A stretch of DNA of 64,000 nucleotides from Arthrobacter sp. Leaf234 (GTDB lineage Bacteria > Actinomycetota > Actinomycetes > Actinomycetales > Micrococcaceae): assembly GCF_001422665.1 (NCBI RefSeq), contig NZ_LMLU01000009.1:1-64000 (forward strand), read 5' to 3'. Both the position numbers and the translations under genes were made by a program. Of this stretch, positions 8,843 to 17,111 are shown in pieces (the first letter of the stretch is position 1; the number at the start of each line of letters is the position of its first letter). The notes under the pieces were generated by a model. That model did not search any database, was not told the origin of the DNA, and was given only the letters and a program-made list of their open reading frames with translations.

Positions 8843-9763
8843 ATGAGCGACTTCACCGCCGATGCCATCGGTGACCTGACGGGCCGGCGCGCGGTCATCA
8901 CCGGAGCGAACAGCGGGCTCGGCCTGCAGACCGCCGTCGGCCTCGCGCGGAAGGGAGCGCACGTGGTGCTCGCCTGCCGGAGCGAGCAGCGTGGACGTGA
9001 GGCCGAGCAGAAGGTCCGTGCACTCACCGGCAGCGAGCGCGTCGAGATGCGCGTGCTCGATCTCGCCGACCTCGCCTCGGTGCGTGCGTTCGCCGCCGGG
9101 ACCGACGGTCCGGTCGATCTGCTCGTGAACAACGCGGGCGTGATGGCGACGCCGAAGTCGACCACGGCGGACGGCTTCGAACTGCAGTTCGGCACGAACC
9201 ACCTGGGACACTTCGCGTTGACCGGGTTGCTCCTGCAGAACCTGCACGCGTCAGTGTCACCACGCGTCGTCACCCTCTCGAGCCTCGCCCACAAGCGCGG
9301 ACGGATCGACTTCGGTGACCTGCAGTCGGAACACCGGTACCGGCGGTGGGGCGCCTACGGACAGAGCAAGATCGCCAACCTCTATTTCATGGTCGAACTC
9401 GACCGGAGGGCGCGTGCTACCGGCTGGGACCTCGCCTCCGTGGCCGCGCACCCGGGGCTCGCCGACACCAACCTGACCGCCGGGATGCGGAACCCGGCCG
9501 TCCTCGACCTGCTCGCCGGTGCCTTCCGGTTCATGAGCCAGTCCGACGCCGCAGGCGCCCTTCCCACGCTGTATGCCGCGACCGCTCCCGAGGTGAAGGG
9601 CGGCGACTACTACGGTCCCTCCGGTCCCGGCGAGACCAGGGGTGCTCCCCGGCTCGTCGCACCCGTACCGCGGGTCCTCGACCGTGACATCGCCATGCGC
9701 CTGTGGAATCGCAGCGTCGAACTCACCGGGGTGGACTACGGAGCGTTGCGCGCCGCCGGCTGA
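8843..9763 (+). CDS. Short-chain dehydrogenase/reductase (retinol dehydrogenase/WWOX-like)
   Basis: This 306-residue classical SDR has the cofactor motif TGANSGLG at residues 20-27, NNAG at 96-99, a catalytic Ser at 146/147 and YGQSK with Tyr172 and Lys176. It should reduce or oxidise a carbonyl/alcohol with NAD(P)(H); the arginine in ACRSEQR after the second strand favours NADPH. The signature TADGFELQFGTNHLGH is shared with the second SDR at 27785-28699, so the two are paralogues. The start has GGAGAGGAACATC upstream. The substrate cannot be deduced from sequence. Confidence 0.9.
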   Translation: MSDFTADAIGDLTGRRAVITGANSGLGLQTAVGLARKGAHVVLACRSEQRGREAEQKVRALTGSERVEMRVLDLADLASVRAFAAGTDGPVDLLVNNAGVMATPKSTTADGFELQFGTNHLGHFALTGLLLQNLHASVSPRVVTLSSLAHKRGRIDFGDLQSEHRYRRWGAYGQSKIANLYFMVELDRRARATGWDLASVAAHPGLADTNLTAGMRNPAVLDLLAGAFRFMSQSDAAGALPTLYAATAPEVKGGDYYGPSGPGETRGAPRLVAPVPRVLDRDIAMRLWNRSVELTGVDYGALRAAG

Positions 9764-9785
9764 TCGAGCCGGGAGGGCCCTGAGC

Positions 9786-10565
9786 TCACGCGGCCGGGGG
9801 CTCCGCGACCTTGACCGACAGGATCATCTCGCGGATGGTCGCGAATCCGGGTTCGGCGTAGTACTCCTCGGCCTCGCCGATGGTGCCGAAGGAGACGGTC
9901 TGCGGACCCGTGTTCGCCGGGGCCTTGGGAGCGAGCACCTCGAGGTCGCCGAAGCTGAAGCGCCCGAGGGCCTCGTTGCCCTGGACGGTGTTGGCCAGCG
10001 AGCAGGCGAGGCCGTCCGCGCCGCCGACCTCGTCGGTCACGCCGTAGGCCCCGAAGAAACGGAAACCGGTGATCAGCCGGACGACGAACCGCGGTTCGAT
10101 GGCGGTCGACGCGGCCGGCTGGTCCGTCAGCGCGAGCGGCTCGCTGCCGATCACGGCGTAGGGCGTACGCTCCGCGTCGGGGCAGGGCGCCTCGGGGGTG
10201 ATGATGCCGGAGTGGAACTCCGCCGCGGTGGTCCCCTCGGGGGTCCTGACGGCGTAGTGCAGGGAGTCGGCGGCATAGGTGCCCGGCGTGGGATCCAGCG
10301 GCTGGACCACCCAGTCCTGCGGCAGTTCGAAACTCACGAGCCTCGACGGATCGGTGAAGACCTTCCATCCCGCGCGCGCCTCCCGGAGCGGAGCCACCGT
10401 CGGTTCCGCCGGTGCATCCGGCGTAGCAGCGGACGACGACGGAGCGGGGCCGGTGTCGCCCTCCCCGGTGGCGATGCAGCCGGTGAGCAAGGCGCCCAGC
10501 AGCGCCGCGGCAGCGACGGCGCGCGTCCTCCGCCGCACGGTGTCACCGATGGTTGCTTCGGTCAT
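9786..10565 (-). CDS. Secreted lipoprotein of unknown function
   Basis: The 259-residue protein has an N-terminal basic region (RRRTR), a hydrophobic stretch and the lipobox LLTGC with the lipidated cysteine at 30, then a Ser/Ala/Pro-rich linker to about residue 60 and a globular external domain. I do not recognise the domain. The start is supported by GGGAGGGACGCC before the ATG. It lies 36 bp after the cysteine desulfurase gene but has its own probable promoter overlapping that gene's stop codon, so it is probably not simply the last member of the NAD operon. Confidence 0.8.
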   Translation of the reverse strand: MTEATIGDTVRRRTRAVAAAALLGALLTGCIATGEGDTGPAPSSSAATPDAPAEPTVAPLREARAGWKVFTDPSRLVSFELPQDWVVQPLDPTPGTYAADSLHYAVRTPEGTTAAEFHSGIITPEAPCPDAERTPYAVIGSEPLALTDQPAASTAIEPRFVVRLITGFRFFGAYGVTDEVGGADGLACSLANTVQGNEALGRFSFGDLEVLAPKAPANTGPQTVSFGTIGEAEEYYAEPGFATIREMILSVKVAEPPAA

Positions 10566-10598
10566 GGCGTCCCTCCCAGGGCGTCTGTTCGTGCCGTC

Positions 10599-10604
10599 AG
10601 TCTA
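10599..10604 (-). promoter_or_regulatory. -10 box (TAGACT) overlapping the cysteine desulfurase stop codon
   Basis: Read on the minus strand, TAGACT begins with the TAG stop codon of the upstream gene (10602-10604). A transcript starting near 10592 would carry a leader of about 27 nt with GGGAGGG before the lipoprotein start at 10565. Confidence 0.5.
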
Positions 10605-11774
10605 GGCGGGGGCGAGATCCGGAGCCGGCCGTGCCGCGCCGAGGGCCAGGACGGCGTGGACCGACGCCACGACCGCCGAGGCTGCTTCCTCGAGGTCCGA
10701 GCGGGCCGTGCCCTGCACCCAGGACAGGCGCACGGCGCTGAGAGCCGTCCCTGCGTCGAGCCCGAGCGCCAGCAGGACGGTCGACGGGTCGGACGAGCCC
10801 GCGGCACACGCTGATCCGCTCGAGCAAACGACTCCCCGGCGCTCGATCTCCAGCAGGACGGCCTCTCCGCTCACCCCCGGGAAGCAGAAGGAGGCGAGGT
10901 TGGGCAATCGCATCCCGGGGTCGCCCGTGAGGATCGCGCCCGGGACACCGGCCAGGATCCGGGCGATGAAGGCGTCGCGCGCAGCGGATGACGCGTCGCC
11001 CGCGCCGGGCAGGGCCAGCTGCGCGAGTTCCAGTGCTCTCGCGAGCCCGACGGCGCCGGCCACGTTCTCCGTCCCGGAGCGCCGACCACGTTCCTGCCCG
11101 CCCCCGTGCAGCACGGGCTCGCAGCGTGTGCCCGCCCGGAGGTAGAGCAGCCCTACCCCCTTCGGGGTGCCGAGCTTGTGGCCCGAGAGGCTCATGGCCG
11201 TGACGCCGAGGCGGCCGACGTCCACCGGGAGCCAGCCGGCGGCCTGCACGGCGTCCGTGTGGAAGGGGATGTTCCTGTTCCTGCAGACCTCCGCGAGCGC
11301 GACGACGTCCTGCACCGTGCCCATCTCGTTGTTCGCGTACATCACGGTGCAGAGCGTCGTGTCCGCCTGGAGTGCCGCCTCGAGATCCGCGGCGGCCACG
11401 AGACCGGTCGCGGACACCGGGAGCTCGGTGATGTGGAAGCCGTGCGCGTCCTGCAGGTAGCGGAGCACCTCCGCCACGGCCGCGTGCTCGATCGCGCTCG
11501 TGACGATGTGGCGGCCGCGCGGGGAGGCGAGCGCGATGCCCTTCAGGGCCAGGTTGTTCGCCTCGGTGCCGCCCGAGGTGATGACGATCTCCGACGGCCT
11601 GCAGCCGAGCACCGCGGCGAGCCGGGCACGGGCGGAGGAGAAGGCTGCCGCGGCAGCCTCCCCGTACGTGTGGTGGCTCGAGGGGTTGCCGAAGGTCGTC
11701 GTCAGCAGCGGCCACATCTCCTCGAGGACCTCCCGGCGGGCCGGCGCCGTCGCCGCTGCGTCGAGGTAGATCAT
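10602..11774 (-). CDS. Cysteine desulfurase (NifS/IscS-like) of the NAD operon
   Basis: This PLP enzyme takes sulfur from cysteine as a persulfide for Fe-S cluster or thiocofactor assembly. The 390-residue protein shows SGGTEANN (residues 67-74), the PLP lysine Lys200 in SLSGHKLGTPKG, and the catalytic-loop Cys323 in CSSGSACAAG. Its ATG overlaps the nadC stop codon (ATGA), so it is translationally coupled to nadC. Position as the fourth gene after nadA-nadB-nadC suggests that it supplies sulfur for the 4Fe-4S cluster of NadA, as known for NadS-type desulfurases. A role in tRNA thiolation is the alternative. Confidence 0.93.
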   Translation of the reverse strand: MIYLDAAATAPARREVLEEMWPLLTTTFGNPSSHHTYGEAAAAAFSSARARLAAVLGCRPSEIVITSGGTEANNLALKGIALASPRGRHIVTSAIEHAAVAEVLRYLQDAHGFHITELPVSATGLVAAADLEAALQADTTLCTVMYANNEMGTVQDVVALAEVCRNRNIPFHTDAVQAAGWLPVDVGRLGVTAMSLSGHKLGTPKGVGLLYLRAGTRCEPVLHGGGQERGRRSGTENVAGAVGLARALELAQLALPGAGDASSAARDAFIARILAGVPGAILTGDPGMRLPNLASFCFPGVSGEAVLLEIERRGVVCSSGSACAAGSSDPSTVLLALGLDAGTALSAVRLSWVQGTARSDLEEAASAVVASVHAVLALGAARPAPDLAPA

Positions 11775-12844
11775 GACGGGACCCCCGCCTGCCGGTCGTC
11801 CCCGGCACGGCCGGTACCGCCGGCAGGCGCAGGTGCACCGTCGGCGGTACCGCCGTCCACCGTGAAATCCAGACCGAGGTCCAGCGCACGGACGCTGTGC
11901 GTCAGGGCGCCGGCGGAGATGATGTCGACGCCCGTGGCGGCGATCGCCGCCACGGTGTCCAGGCGCACGTTCCCACTCGCCTCGACGAGCGCCCGGCCGG
12001 CGACGAGCCGGACACCGGCCGCCAGGTCGGCGAGGCCGAAGTTGTCGAGCATGATGGAGTCCACCTCTGCCGCGAGCACCGGCTCGATCTGGTCGAGCCG
12101 GTCCACCTCCACCTCGAGGTGCACCGTGTGGGGCAGCCGCGCACGGGCTGCGAGCAGGGCCGCGGTCAGGGCCTCGGGTCCCTGTGCCGCGAGCAGGGCG
12201 AGGTGGTTGTCCTTCACCATCACCGCCTCCGAGAGGCTGGACCGATGGTTGGATCCGCCGCCGCAGCGCACGGCCCACCGCTCCAGGAGCCGCAGCCCCG
12301 GCGTCGTCTTCCGGGTGTCGACGATGCGGGCGCCCGTCCCCGCCGCCGCCTCCACGAAGGCGCGCGTCATGGTCGCGATGCCACTGAGGCGTTGGGCGAT
12401 GTTGAGCGCGGTCCGTTCGGCGGTGAGGATGCCGGCGGCCGGCCCGGACAGGCGGGCGACGACGTCACCGGCCTCGAAGCGTGCACCGTCCGCCACCGTG
12501 AAGGTCACGGTGATCCGCGGATCGGTGAGCCGCATCGCGGCCTCGATGGCGGACGTCCCGCAGAGGATGCCCGGTTCGCGTGCCGCAATCGCAGCCGTCG
12601 CCCGGGCGTCCGGATCGATGAGCGCCTGGACGGTGAGGTCGCCCGACGGCGCGTCCTCGGCAAGCGCGGCGGCGACGATCGCGTCGATGTGCCGCTGGGG
12701 CGGCGGGAAGGGTCGGTGCCCCGGCGCCCTCGCCGCCGTGCCGGTGGTCGACGCGACGCCCGCCTCTTCCGGGGCCGATTCCGGCGCGGGGGGCGCGTCG
12801 GGGGTCCGGGGTGGGGTCGTGGAGGGGGACGTGGTGGTGCTCAT
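11771..12844 (-). CDS. nadC: Nicotinate-nucleotide pyrophosphorylase (quinolinate phosphoribosyltransferase)
   Basis: NadC joins quinolinate and PRPP to give nicotinate mononucleotide and CO2, the third step of de novo NAD synthesis. The 357-residue protein has the family signature VDTRKTTPGLR then LERWAVRCGGGSNHR, and the later MLDNFG strand. It is longer than usual (about 280-300): roughly 48 N-terminal residues are a Thr/Pro/Ala-rich low-complexity tail and about 30 C-terminal residues are Gly/Ala/Pro-rich. The start overlaps the nadB stop (ATGA) and the stop overlaps the next start in the same way, so translation runs coupled through the operon. Confidence 0.96.
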   Translation of the reverse strand: MSTTTSPSTTPPRTPDAPPAPESAPEEAGVASTTGTAARAPGHRPFPPPQRHIDAIVAAALAEDAPSGDLTVQALIDPDARATAAIAAREPGILCGTSAIEAAMRLTDPRITVTFTVADGARFEAGDVVARLSGPAAGILTAERTALNIAQRLSGIATMTRAFVEAAAGTGARIVDTRKTTPGLRLLERWAVRCGGGSNHRSSLSEAVMVKDNHLALLAAQGPEALTAALLAARARLPHTVHLEVEVDRLDQIEPVLAAEVDSIMLDNFGLADLAAGVRLVAGRALVEASGNVRLDTVAAIAATGVDIISAGALTHSVRALDLGLDFTVDGGTADGAPAPAGGTGRAGDDRQAGVPS

Positions 12845-14673
12845 CGGATGGCTCCTTCGATGGCTCGAACGTAGGATCGGCTCGGTACCGGCGGCTCATC
12901 CTCCGCGTGGTGCTCCACGTCGCGTGAGTGCTGGTCGGGGTCCTGGTCGGCCCCGTCCACGCGGTAGTGGGCGCCGCAGGATGTTGGCCTCCGGGAGGCT
13001 GCGTGGACGAGCAGGCGGGCGCAGAGCAGCAGGTTCTCGGTCTCGGGATCCTCGGGCGCGTGATAGCCGGCGAGGTGCTTGCGGGCGAGTTCCAGTCCGG
13101 CACCGGTGCGCAGGACACCGGCGTGGTCGGACATGACCTCCTGGAGTTCGCGACGGGTGACGGGCTGGGTGGCGGAGCGCCCGGCGTCGGCGTCTGCGTC
13201 GGCGTCGAAGGGTTCCGCGTCGACGCGAGGAGCGGCTCCGCCGCCGTCGACGATCGCCTCGGCGCAGCGCGTCGCGAACACCACTGCCTCGAGGAGGCTG
13301 TTCGACGCGAGGCGGTTGGCCCCGTGCACACCCGTGCGCGCCACCTCGCCGACGGCGAAGAGGCCGGGGACCGAGGTCCGCCCCTCGGTGTCGGTGCGGA
13401 CGCCGCCCATCCAGTAGTGAGCGGCGGGCACCACGGGGACGGGCTCGGAGGACCAGTCGAACCCGTGCCGCAGCGTGAGTGCCGTGAGGCCGGGGAAGCG
13501 GCGCGACAGGAAGGCCTGGCCCAGCGCCGTCGCATCGAGGTACACGTGCTCCGCCGGACCGGTGCCGACAGGAGCGGTCATCCGTCCCGGACGTCCTCTG
13601 CCGGAACGCCGCGCGAGGTGCCGGGCGATGCTCCGGGAGACGACGTCGCGGGGTGCGAGGTCGCCGTCGGGGTGGTAGTCGTGCATGAAGGCCCTGCCGT
13701 CGGCGTCGATGAGCCGTGCCCCCTCACCGCGCACCGCCTCGGAGATCAGCGGATTGCCCGGGACGTCGAGCGAGGTCGGGTGGAACTGGAAGAACTCGAG
13801 GTCGGTGACGGCCGCGCCGGCCCGCCACGCGAGGGCCAGACCGTCGCCGGTCGCGATGGACGGGTTCGTGGTGTGGACGAAGAGCTGGCCGGCTCCGCCC
13901 GTGGCGAGCACGACGGCGTCGGCCGGTAGGTCGCGTGACCGGCCGGCGACGACGGTGGTGACGCCTGCTGCGCGCCGCAGGGCCTCTCCTGAGCCGGTCA
14001 GCAGCACACGGGTGACCGCCGCGCCCTCCAGCACGACGATGCCCGGGTCCCGGCCGACCGCCGCGGACAGCGCCCCGACGATCCCGGCGCCGGTCGAGTC
14101 CCCGCCGAGGTGGAGGATGCGCGCGGCGGAGTGGGCGGCCTCCCGACCACGGGCGAGATCAGGCGTCGTCGTCGCCGACCGCCCTGTCTCCCCGAGATCG
14201 CGGTCCGGCTCTGCCGCGCCCCCTGGTCCGGCCCCGGCACCGCCACTGTCCGCCGCGACGGTGTCGAAGACGACGCCTGCCCGCTGCAGGGACCGGACGG
14301 CGTCGGCCCCGCCGTGGCACAGCACCGAGACCGCGTGCGGATCGGCCAACCCCGCGCCGGCGATCAGGGTGTCGGCGATGTGCGCCTCCACCGAATCGGC
14401 ATGCGGGGATCCGCCCTCACCGCCGTCGCGCGCCCCCCGCGGGGCCGGTGCGACCCTGACGGACGGGACGACGGCGGCGATCCCACCCTGCGCGTACCGT
14501 GTGTTGCTCTCGGTGAGGGTCCCCTTGGACACCAGGACGACAGCACCCGAGGGGTCGAGCCGGCGGAGCTCGAGGGCCGTCTGCATCCCGGCGATCCCCG
14601 ACCCGACCACGATGACCCTCGATCCGCCGCGAGGAGTCGGAGCCGCGGCGGGCGCTGCGGTGCCGCGGGTCAT
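12841..14673 (-). CDS. nadB: L-aspartate oxidase
   Basis: NadB is the flavoenzyme that oxidises aspartate to iminoaspartate, the substrate of NadA. The 610-residue protein shows the FAD motif VIVVGSGIAGMQTALE near residue 20, the NTRYAQGGIAAV segment, LEFFQFHPTSL, the EAVRGEGARL loop and a C-terminal helical domain. It is larger than the common ~530 residues because of Gly/Ala-rich insertions around residues 75-90 and 145-180. The ATG overlaps the nadA stop (ATGA); longer in-frame extensions run through nadA and are rejected. Confidence 0.96.
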   Translation of the reverse strand: MTRGTAAPAAAPTPRGGSRVIVVGSGIAGMQTALELRRLDPSGAVVLVSKGTLTESNTRYAQGGIAAVVPSVRVAPAPRGARDGGEGGSPHADSVEAHIADTLIAGAGLADPHAVSVLCHGGADAVRSLQRAGVVFDTVAADSGGAGAGPGGAAEPDRDLGETGRSATTTPDLARGREAAHSAARILHLGGDSTGAGIVGALSAAVGRDPGIVVLEGAAVTRVLLTGSGEALRRAAGVTTVVAGRSRDLPADAVVLATGGAGQLFVHTTNPSIATGDGLALAWRAGAAVTDLEFFQFHPTSLDVPGNPLISEAVRGEGARLIDADGRAFMHDYHPDGDLAPRDVVSRSIARHLARRSGRGRPGRMTAPVGTGPAEHVYLDATALGQAFLSRRFPGLTALTLRHGFDWSSEPVPVVPAAHYWMGGVRTDTEGRTSVPGLFAVGEVARTGVHGANRLASNSLLEAVVFATRCAEAIVDGGGAAPRVDAEPFDADADADAGRSATQPVTRRELQEVMSDHAGVLRTGAGLELARKHLAGYHAPEDPETENLLLCARLLVHAASRRPTSCGAHYRVDGADQDPDQHSRDVEHHAEDEPPVPSRSYVRAIEGAIR

Positions 14674-15953
14674 GGCCGGACCGCGAGCATCCGGTTGAGC
14701 GCCACCCGCGCTGGAGCGGCCACGCTCTCCGGCACCGTGATGGGGTTGAGCACACGGCCCTCGACGAGTCCCTCGAGAACCCACGCCAGGTAGCCCGGGT
14801 GGATCCGGTACATCGTCGAGCACGGGCAGATCACGGGGTCGAGGCAGAAGATGGTGTGCTGCGGGTACTGGGCCGCCAGCCGGTTCACCATGTTGATCTC
14901 GGTGCCGATCGCAAAGGTGGTGCCCGGCGCGGCGGCGTCGATGGCCTTCCTGATGTAGTCGGTGGACCCCGCCTCGTCGGCGGCGTCGACGACCGGCATC
15001 GGGCACTCGGGGTGCACGATCACCCGCACCCCGGGGAACTCCGCCCGGGCCTTCTCGATCTGCCCGACCGTGAAGCGCTTGTGCACGGAGCAGAACCCGT
15101 GCCACAGGATCACGCGTGAGTCCTGCAGGACCTGCTCGTCGGTCCCGCCCCACGGCTTGCGCGGGTTCCACAGGGGCATCTGCTCGAGCGGCACCCCCAT
15201 CGCCTTGGCCGTGTTACGGCCCAGGTGCTGATCCGGGAAGAACAGCACGCGCTGCCCCCGCTCGAAAGCCCATTCGAGCACGGCGGCGGCGTTCGACGAC
15301 GTGCACACGATCCCCCCGTGGTCCCCGCAGAAACCCTTGAGGGCGGCGGAGGAGTTCATGTACGTGACCGGGATGACGGGGACTCGACCGTCCGCGTCGG
15401 GCTCGGTCCCGAAGAGTTCCGTGAGCTGGTCCCAGCACTCGGTCACGGAGTCGATGTCGGCCATGTCCGCCATCGAGCAGCCGGCGGCGAGGTTCGGGAG
15501 GATCACGGACTGCCCGGCGGTCGAGAGCATGTCCGCGGTCTCGGCCATGAAGTGGACGCCGCAGAAGACGATCGCCTCGGCCTCGGGGCGTTCCGTGGCT
15601 GCACGCGCGAGCTGGTAGCTGTCGCCCACGAAGTCGGCGTACTGCACCACCTCGTCGCGCTGGTAGAAGTGCCCGAGGATGACCACGGACTCCCCCAGCG
15701 TCGCCTTCGCCGCGCGGATGCGCCGGTCGAGGTCCTCCGCCGACGCCGTCCTGTAGTCCTCGGGAAGCTCTCCCTGCCGGGGCGTCGCAGGCGGTGCGGG
15801 GTCGGCCATGGACGCCCCGGGACCGTACTGCGGCATGGGCAGGGCATCGATGGTCCAGGGATCACGCACGAGGTCCGGGGAGCAGGTCGACGCTGGGACG
15901 GCTCCGTCCGCTGCGTCCCTCGAGATCAGTTCGATGGCGGTTGACACGGACAT
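14670..15953 (-). CDS. nadA: Quinolinate synthase
   Basis: NadA condenses iminoaspartate with dihydroxyacetone phosphate to quinolinate, using an oxygen-sensitive 4Fe-4S cluster. The 427-residue protein keeps the three cluster cysteines in FCGVHFMAETADM (about 131), HPECPMPV (about 317) and CPCSTMYRIHPGYL (about 376), and GHFYQRDEVVQYADFVGDS near residue 100. An N-terminal extension of about 80 residues, rich in Ala and Pro, precedes the conserved core. The start at 15953 has AGGGAG upstream. It is the first enzyme gene of the nad operon; a strong hairpin sits just upstream of its ribosome-binding site. Confidence 0.97.
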   Translation of the reverse strand: MSVSTAIELISRDAADGAVPASTCSPDLVRDPWTIDALPMPQYGPGASMADPAPPATPRQGELPEDYRTASAEDLDRRIRAAKATLGESVVILGHFYQRDEVVQYADFVGDSYQLARAATERPEAEAIVFCGVHFMAETADMLSTAGQSVILPNLAAGCSMADMADIDSVTECWDQLTELFGTEPDADGRVPVIPVTYMNSSAALKGFCGDHGGIVCTSSNAAAVLEWAFERGQRVLFFPDQHLGRNTAKAMGVPLEQMPLWNPRKPWGGTDEQVLQDSRVILWHGFCSVHKRFTVGQIEKARAEFPGVRVIVHPECPMPVVDAADEAGSTDYIRKAIDAAAPGTTFAIGTEINMVNRLAAQYPQHTIFCLDPVICPCSTMYRIHPGYLAWVLEGLVEGRVLNPITVPESVAAPARVALNRMLAVRP

Positions 15954-15973
15954 GGGGTGCTCCCTGTGGTGGG

Positions 15974-15997
15974 GCCTTCCGCCGACGGGCGGAAGGC
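15974..15997 (-). promoter_or_regulatory. 10-bp perfect hairpin just upstream of nadA
   Basis: GCCTTCCGCC (15974-15983) and GGCGGAAGGC (15988-15997) form a perfect 10-bp stem with a 4-nt loop in the leader of nadA, about 20 nt before the start codon. No T-run follows, so it is unlikely to be a full terminator; it could modulate read-through, mRNA stability or access to the ribosome-binding site. Confidence 0.45.
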
Positions 15998-16074
15998 AGG
16001 GTGAGTGGGATGACGTGGGGTTCGACGGATCTGGGGAGTTCCGGCCGGGACCGGCACTGGAGCCGATGACGGGC

Positions 16075-16884
16075 TCAGGAGGAACCGGGGCCCGCCACGA
16101 CGGACGGCGGCCGGGACGCCGTGCCGTCCGCCGTCGCATGGTCGGCGTCGAGGGAGCGGGCTCGGCCCGGATGCTCCCGCCCGCCCGCCGGTGCGGGCGG
16201 AGGCAGTACGTGCGGCCCCGTGTACCGATAGAGCCGCGGCGGCCGGTTCCGCCCGCCCTGCAGGACCTCCTCCGTCGGCGCGATGTCCTTCGCGGACCGG
16301 AACTGGCGTCGGAAATTGGCGGGGTCGAGTTCCCGTCCGAGCACCGCCTCGTACACGCCGCGGAGCTGCGCGAGCGTGAACCGCTCGCCGAGGAAGTGGT
16401 AGGCCACCGAGCCGTATTCGATCTTCCCGCGCAGGCGGCCGAGTGCGTAGGCCACGATCTCGTCGTGGTCGAAGGCGAGCCCCTCGACGTCGTCGGCGCG
16501 GAACCAGTGAACGTTCCGGGACGCCCTGGTGAGATCGGCCTGGTCCGGTCGGACGAGCGCCCAGTAGACGATCGACACCAGTCGCTGTGTCGCCGCCCGG
16601 TCCAGCCCGCCGAAGGCGTAGAGCTGTTCGAGGTAGGTGGGCTCGAGGTCGGTCGTGTCCCGCAGGTTCCGGGCTGCCGCGTCCTGCAGCGACTCCGTAC
16701 CGCCGAGTGGACCGCCGGGAAGTGCCCACTTGCCGAGATGCGGCTGACGGATGCGGCGTACCAGGGGCAACCAGATCTCGGGTCGCTGCGACTCGCCCCC
16801 GGGCCGGAGCGCGAAGATCACCGTCGAGATCGCGACCGACGGCGCCTGGGACTGCCGTTCCGACACGTTCGCCGAGCTGTGCAT
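16075..16884 (-). CDS. nrtR: Nudix-related transcriptional regulator of NAD metabolism (NrtR type)
   Basis: The 269-residue protein has an N-terminal Nudix fold (about residues 12-150) and a C-terminal winged-helix part (LGERFTLAQLRGVYEAVLGR, then FRRQFRSAKDIAPTEE), the layout of NrtR regulators. The Nudix box reads GPLGGTESLQDAAARNLRDT: the first Gly, Glu and Arg are in place but the catalytic Glu residues of REUXEE are replaced (RNLRDT), so pyrophosphatase activity is unlikely and ligand sensing (ADP-ribose in known NrtR proteins) is the better guess. It precedes nadA on the same strand and has a 25-bp palindrome 33 bp upstream of its start. The ATG at 16884 follows GAAGGAAG; an upstream ATG would place the operator inside the gene. 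The C-terminal 40 residues are disordered. Confidence 0.82.
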   Translation of the reverse strand: MHSSANVSERQSQAPSVAISTVIFALRPGGESQRPEIWLPLVRRIRQPHLGKWALPGGPLGGTESLQDAAARNLRDTTDLEPTYLEQLYAFGGLDRAATQRLVSIVYWALVRPDQADLTRASRNVHWFRADDVEGLAFDHDEIVAYALGRLRGKIEYGSVAYHFLGERFTLAQLRGVYEAVLGRELDPANFRRQFRSAKDIAPTEEVLQGGRNRPPRLYRYTGPHVLPPPAPAGGREHPGRARSLDADHATADGTASRPPSVVAGPGSS

Positions 16885-16916
16885 GGGCTTCCTTCGCAGG
16901 GCTCTGATGAAACAGA

Positions 16917-16941
16917 AGTTAAAGTCATAATGACTATAACT
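16917..16941 (-). promoter_or_regulatory. 25-bp palindromic operator, probable NrtR box
   Basis: Arms AGTTAAAGTCA and TGACTATAACT flank TAA; all pairs match except 16922/16936. It lies 33 bp upstream of the nrtR start, in the divergent region shared with the hydrolase gene at 17112. Its TAGTC/GACTA core is AT-rich in a GC-rich genome, which stands out. Autoregulation of nrtR-nadABC is inferred. Confidence 0.72.
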
Positions 16942-17099
16942 CATCCAGCCGTGACGGTGGGACTGTCGCGGATGCCGCTTCTGTCGGGGCGGCGCGTCCG
17001 GTTGCCCCGGCAGGGAGAAGTGTCTAAAGTCACAGTCGTCGGCCTTTCGGGGCCGCACGGTGGGGATGTGTTCAAGGGCGCACATGTCTCTGCCGCCCT

Positions 17100-17105
17100 T
17101 ACGAT
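17100..17105 (+). promoter_or_regulatory. -10 box (TACGAT) of a leaderless hydrolase gene
   Basis: TACGAT ends 6 nt before the ATG at 17112, with no Shine-Dalgarno sequence, so the transcript probably begins at or next to the start codon. Confidence 0.5.
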
Positions 17106-17111
17106 GAACTG

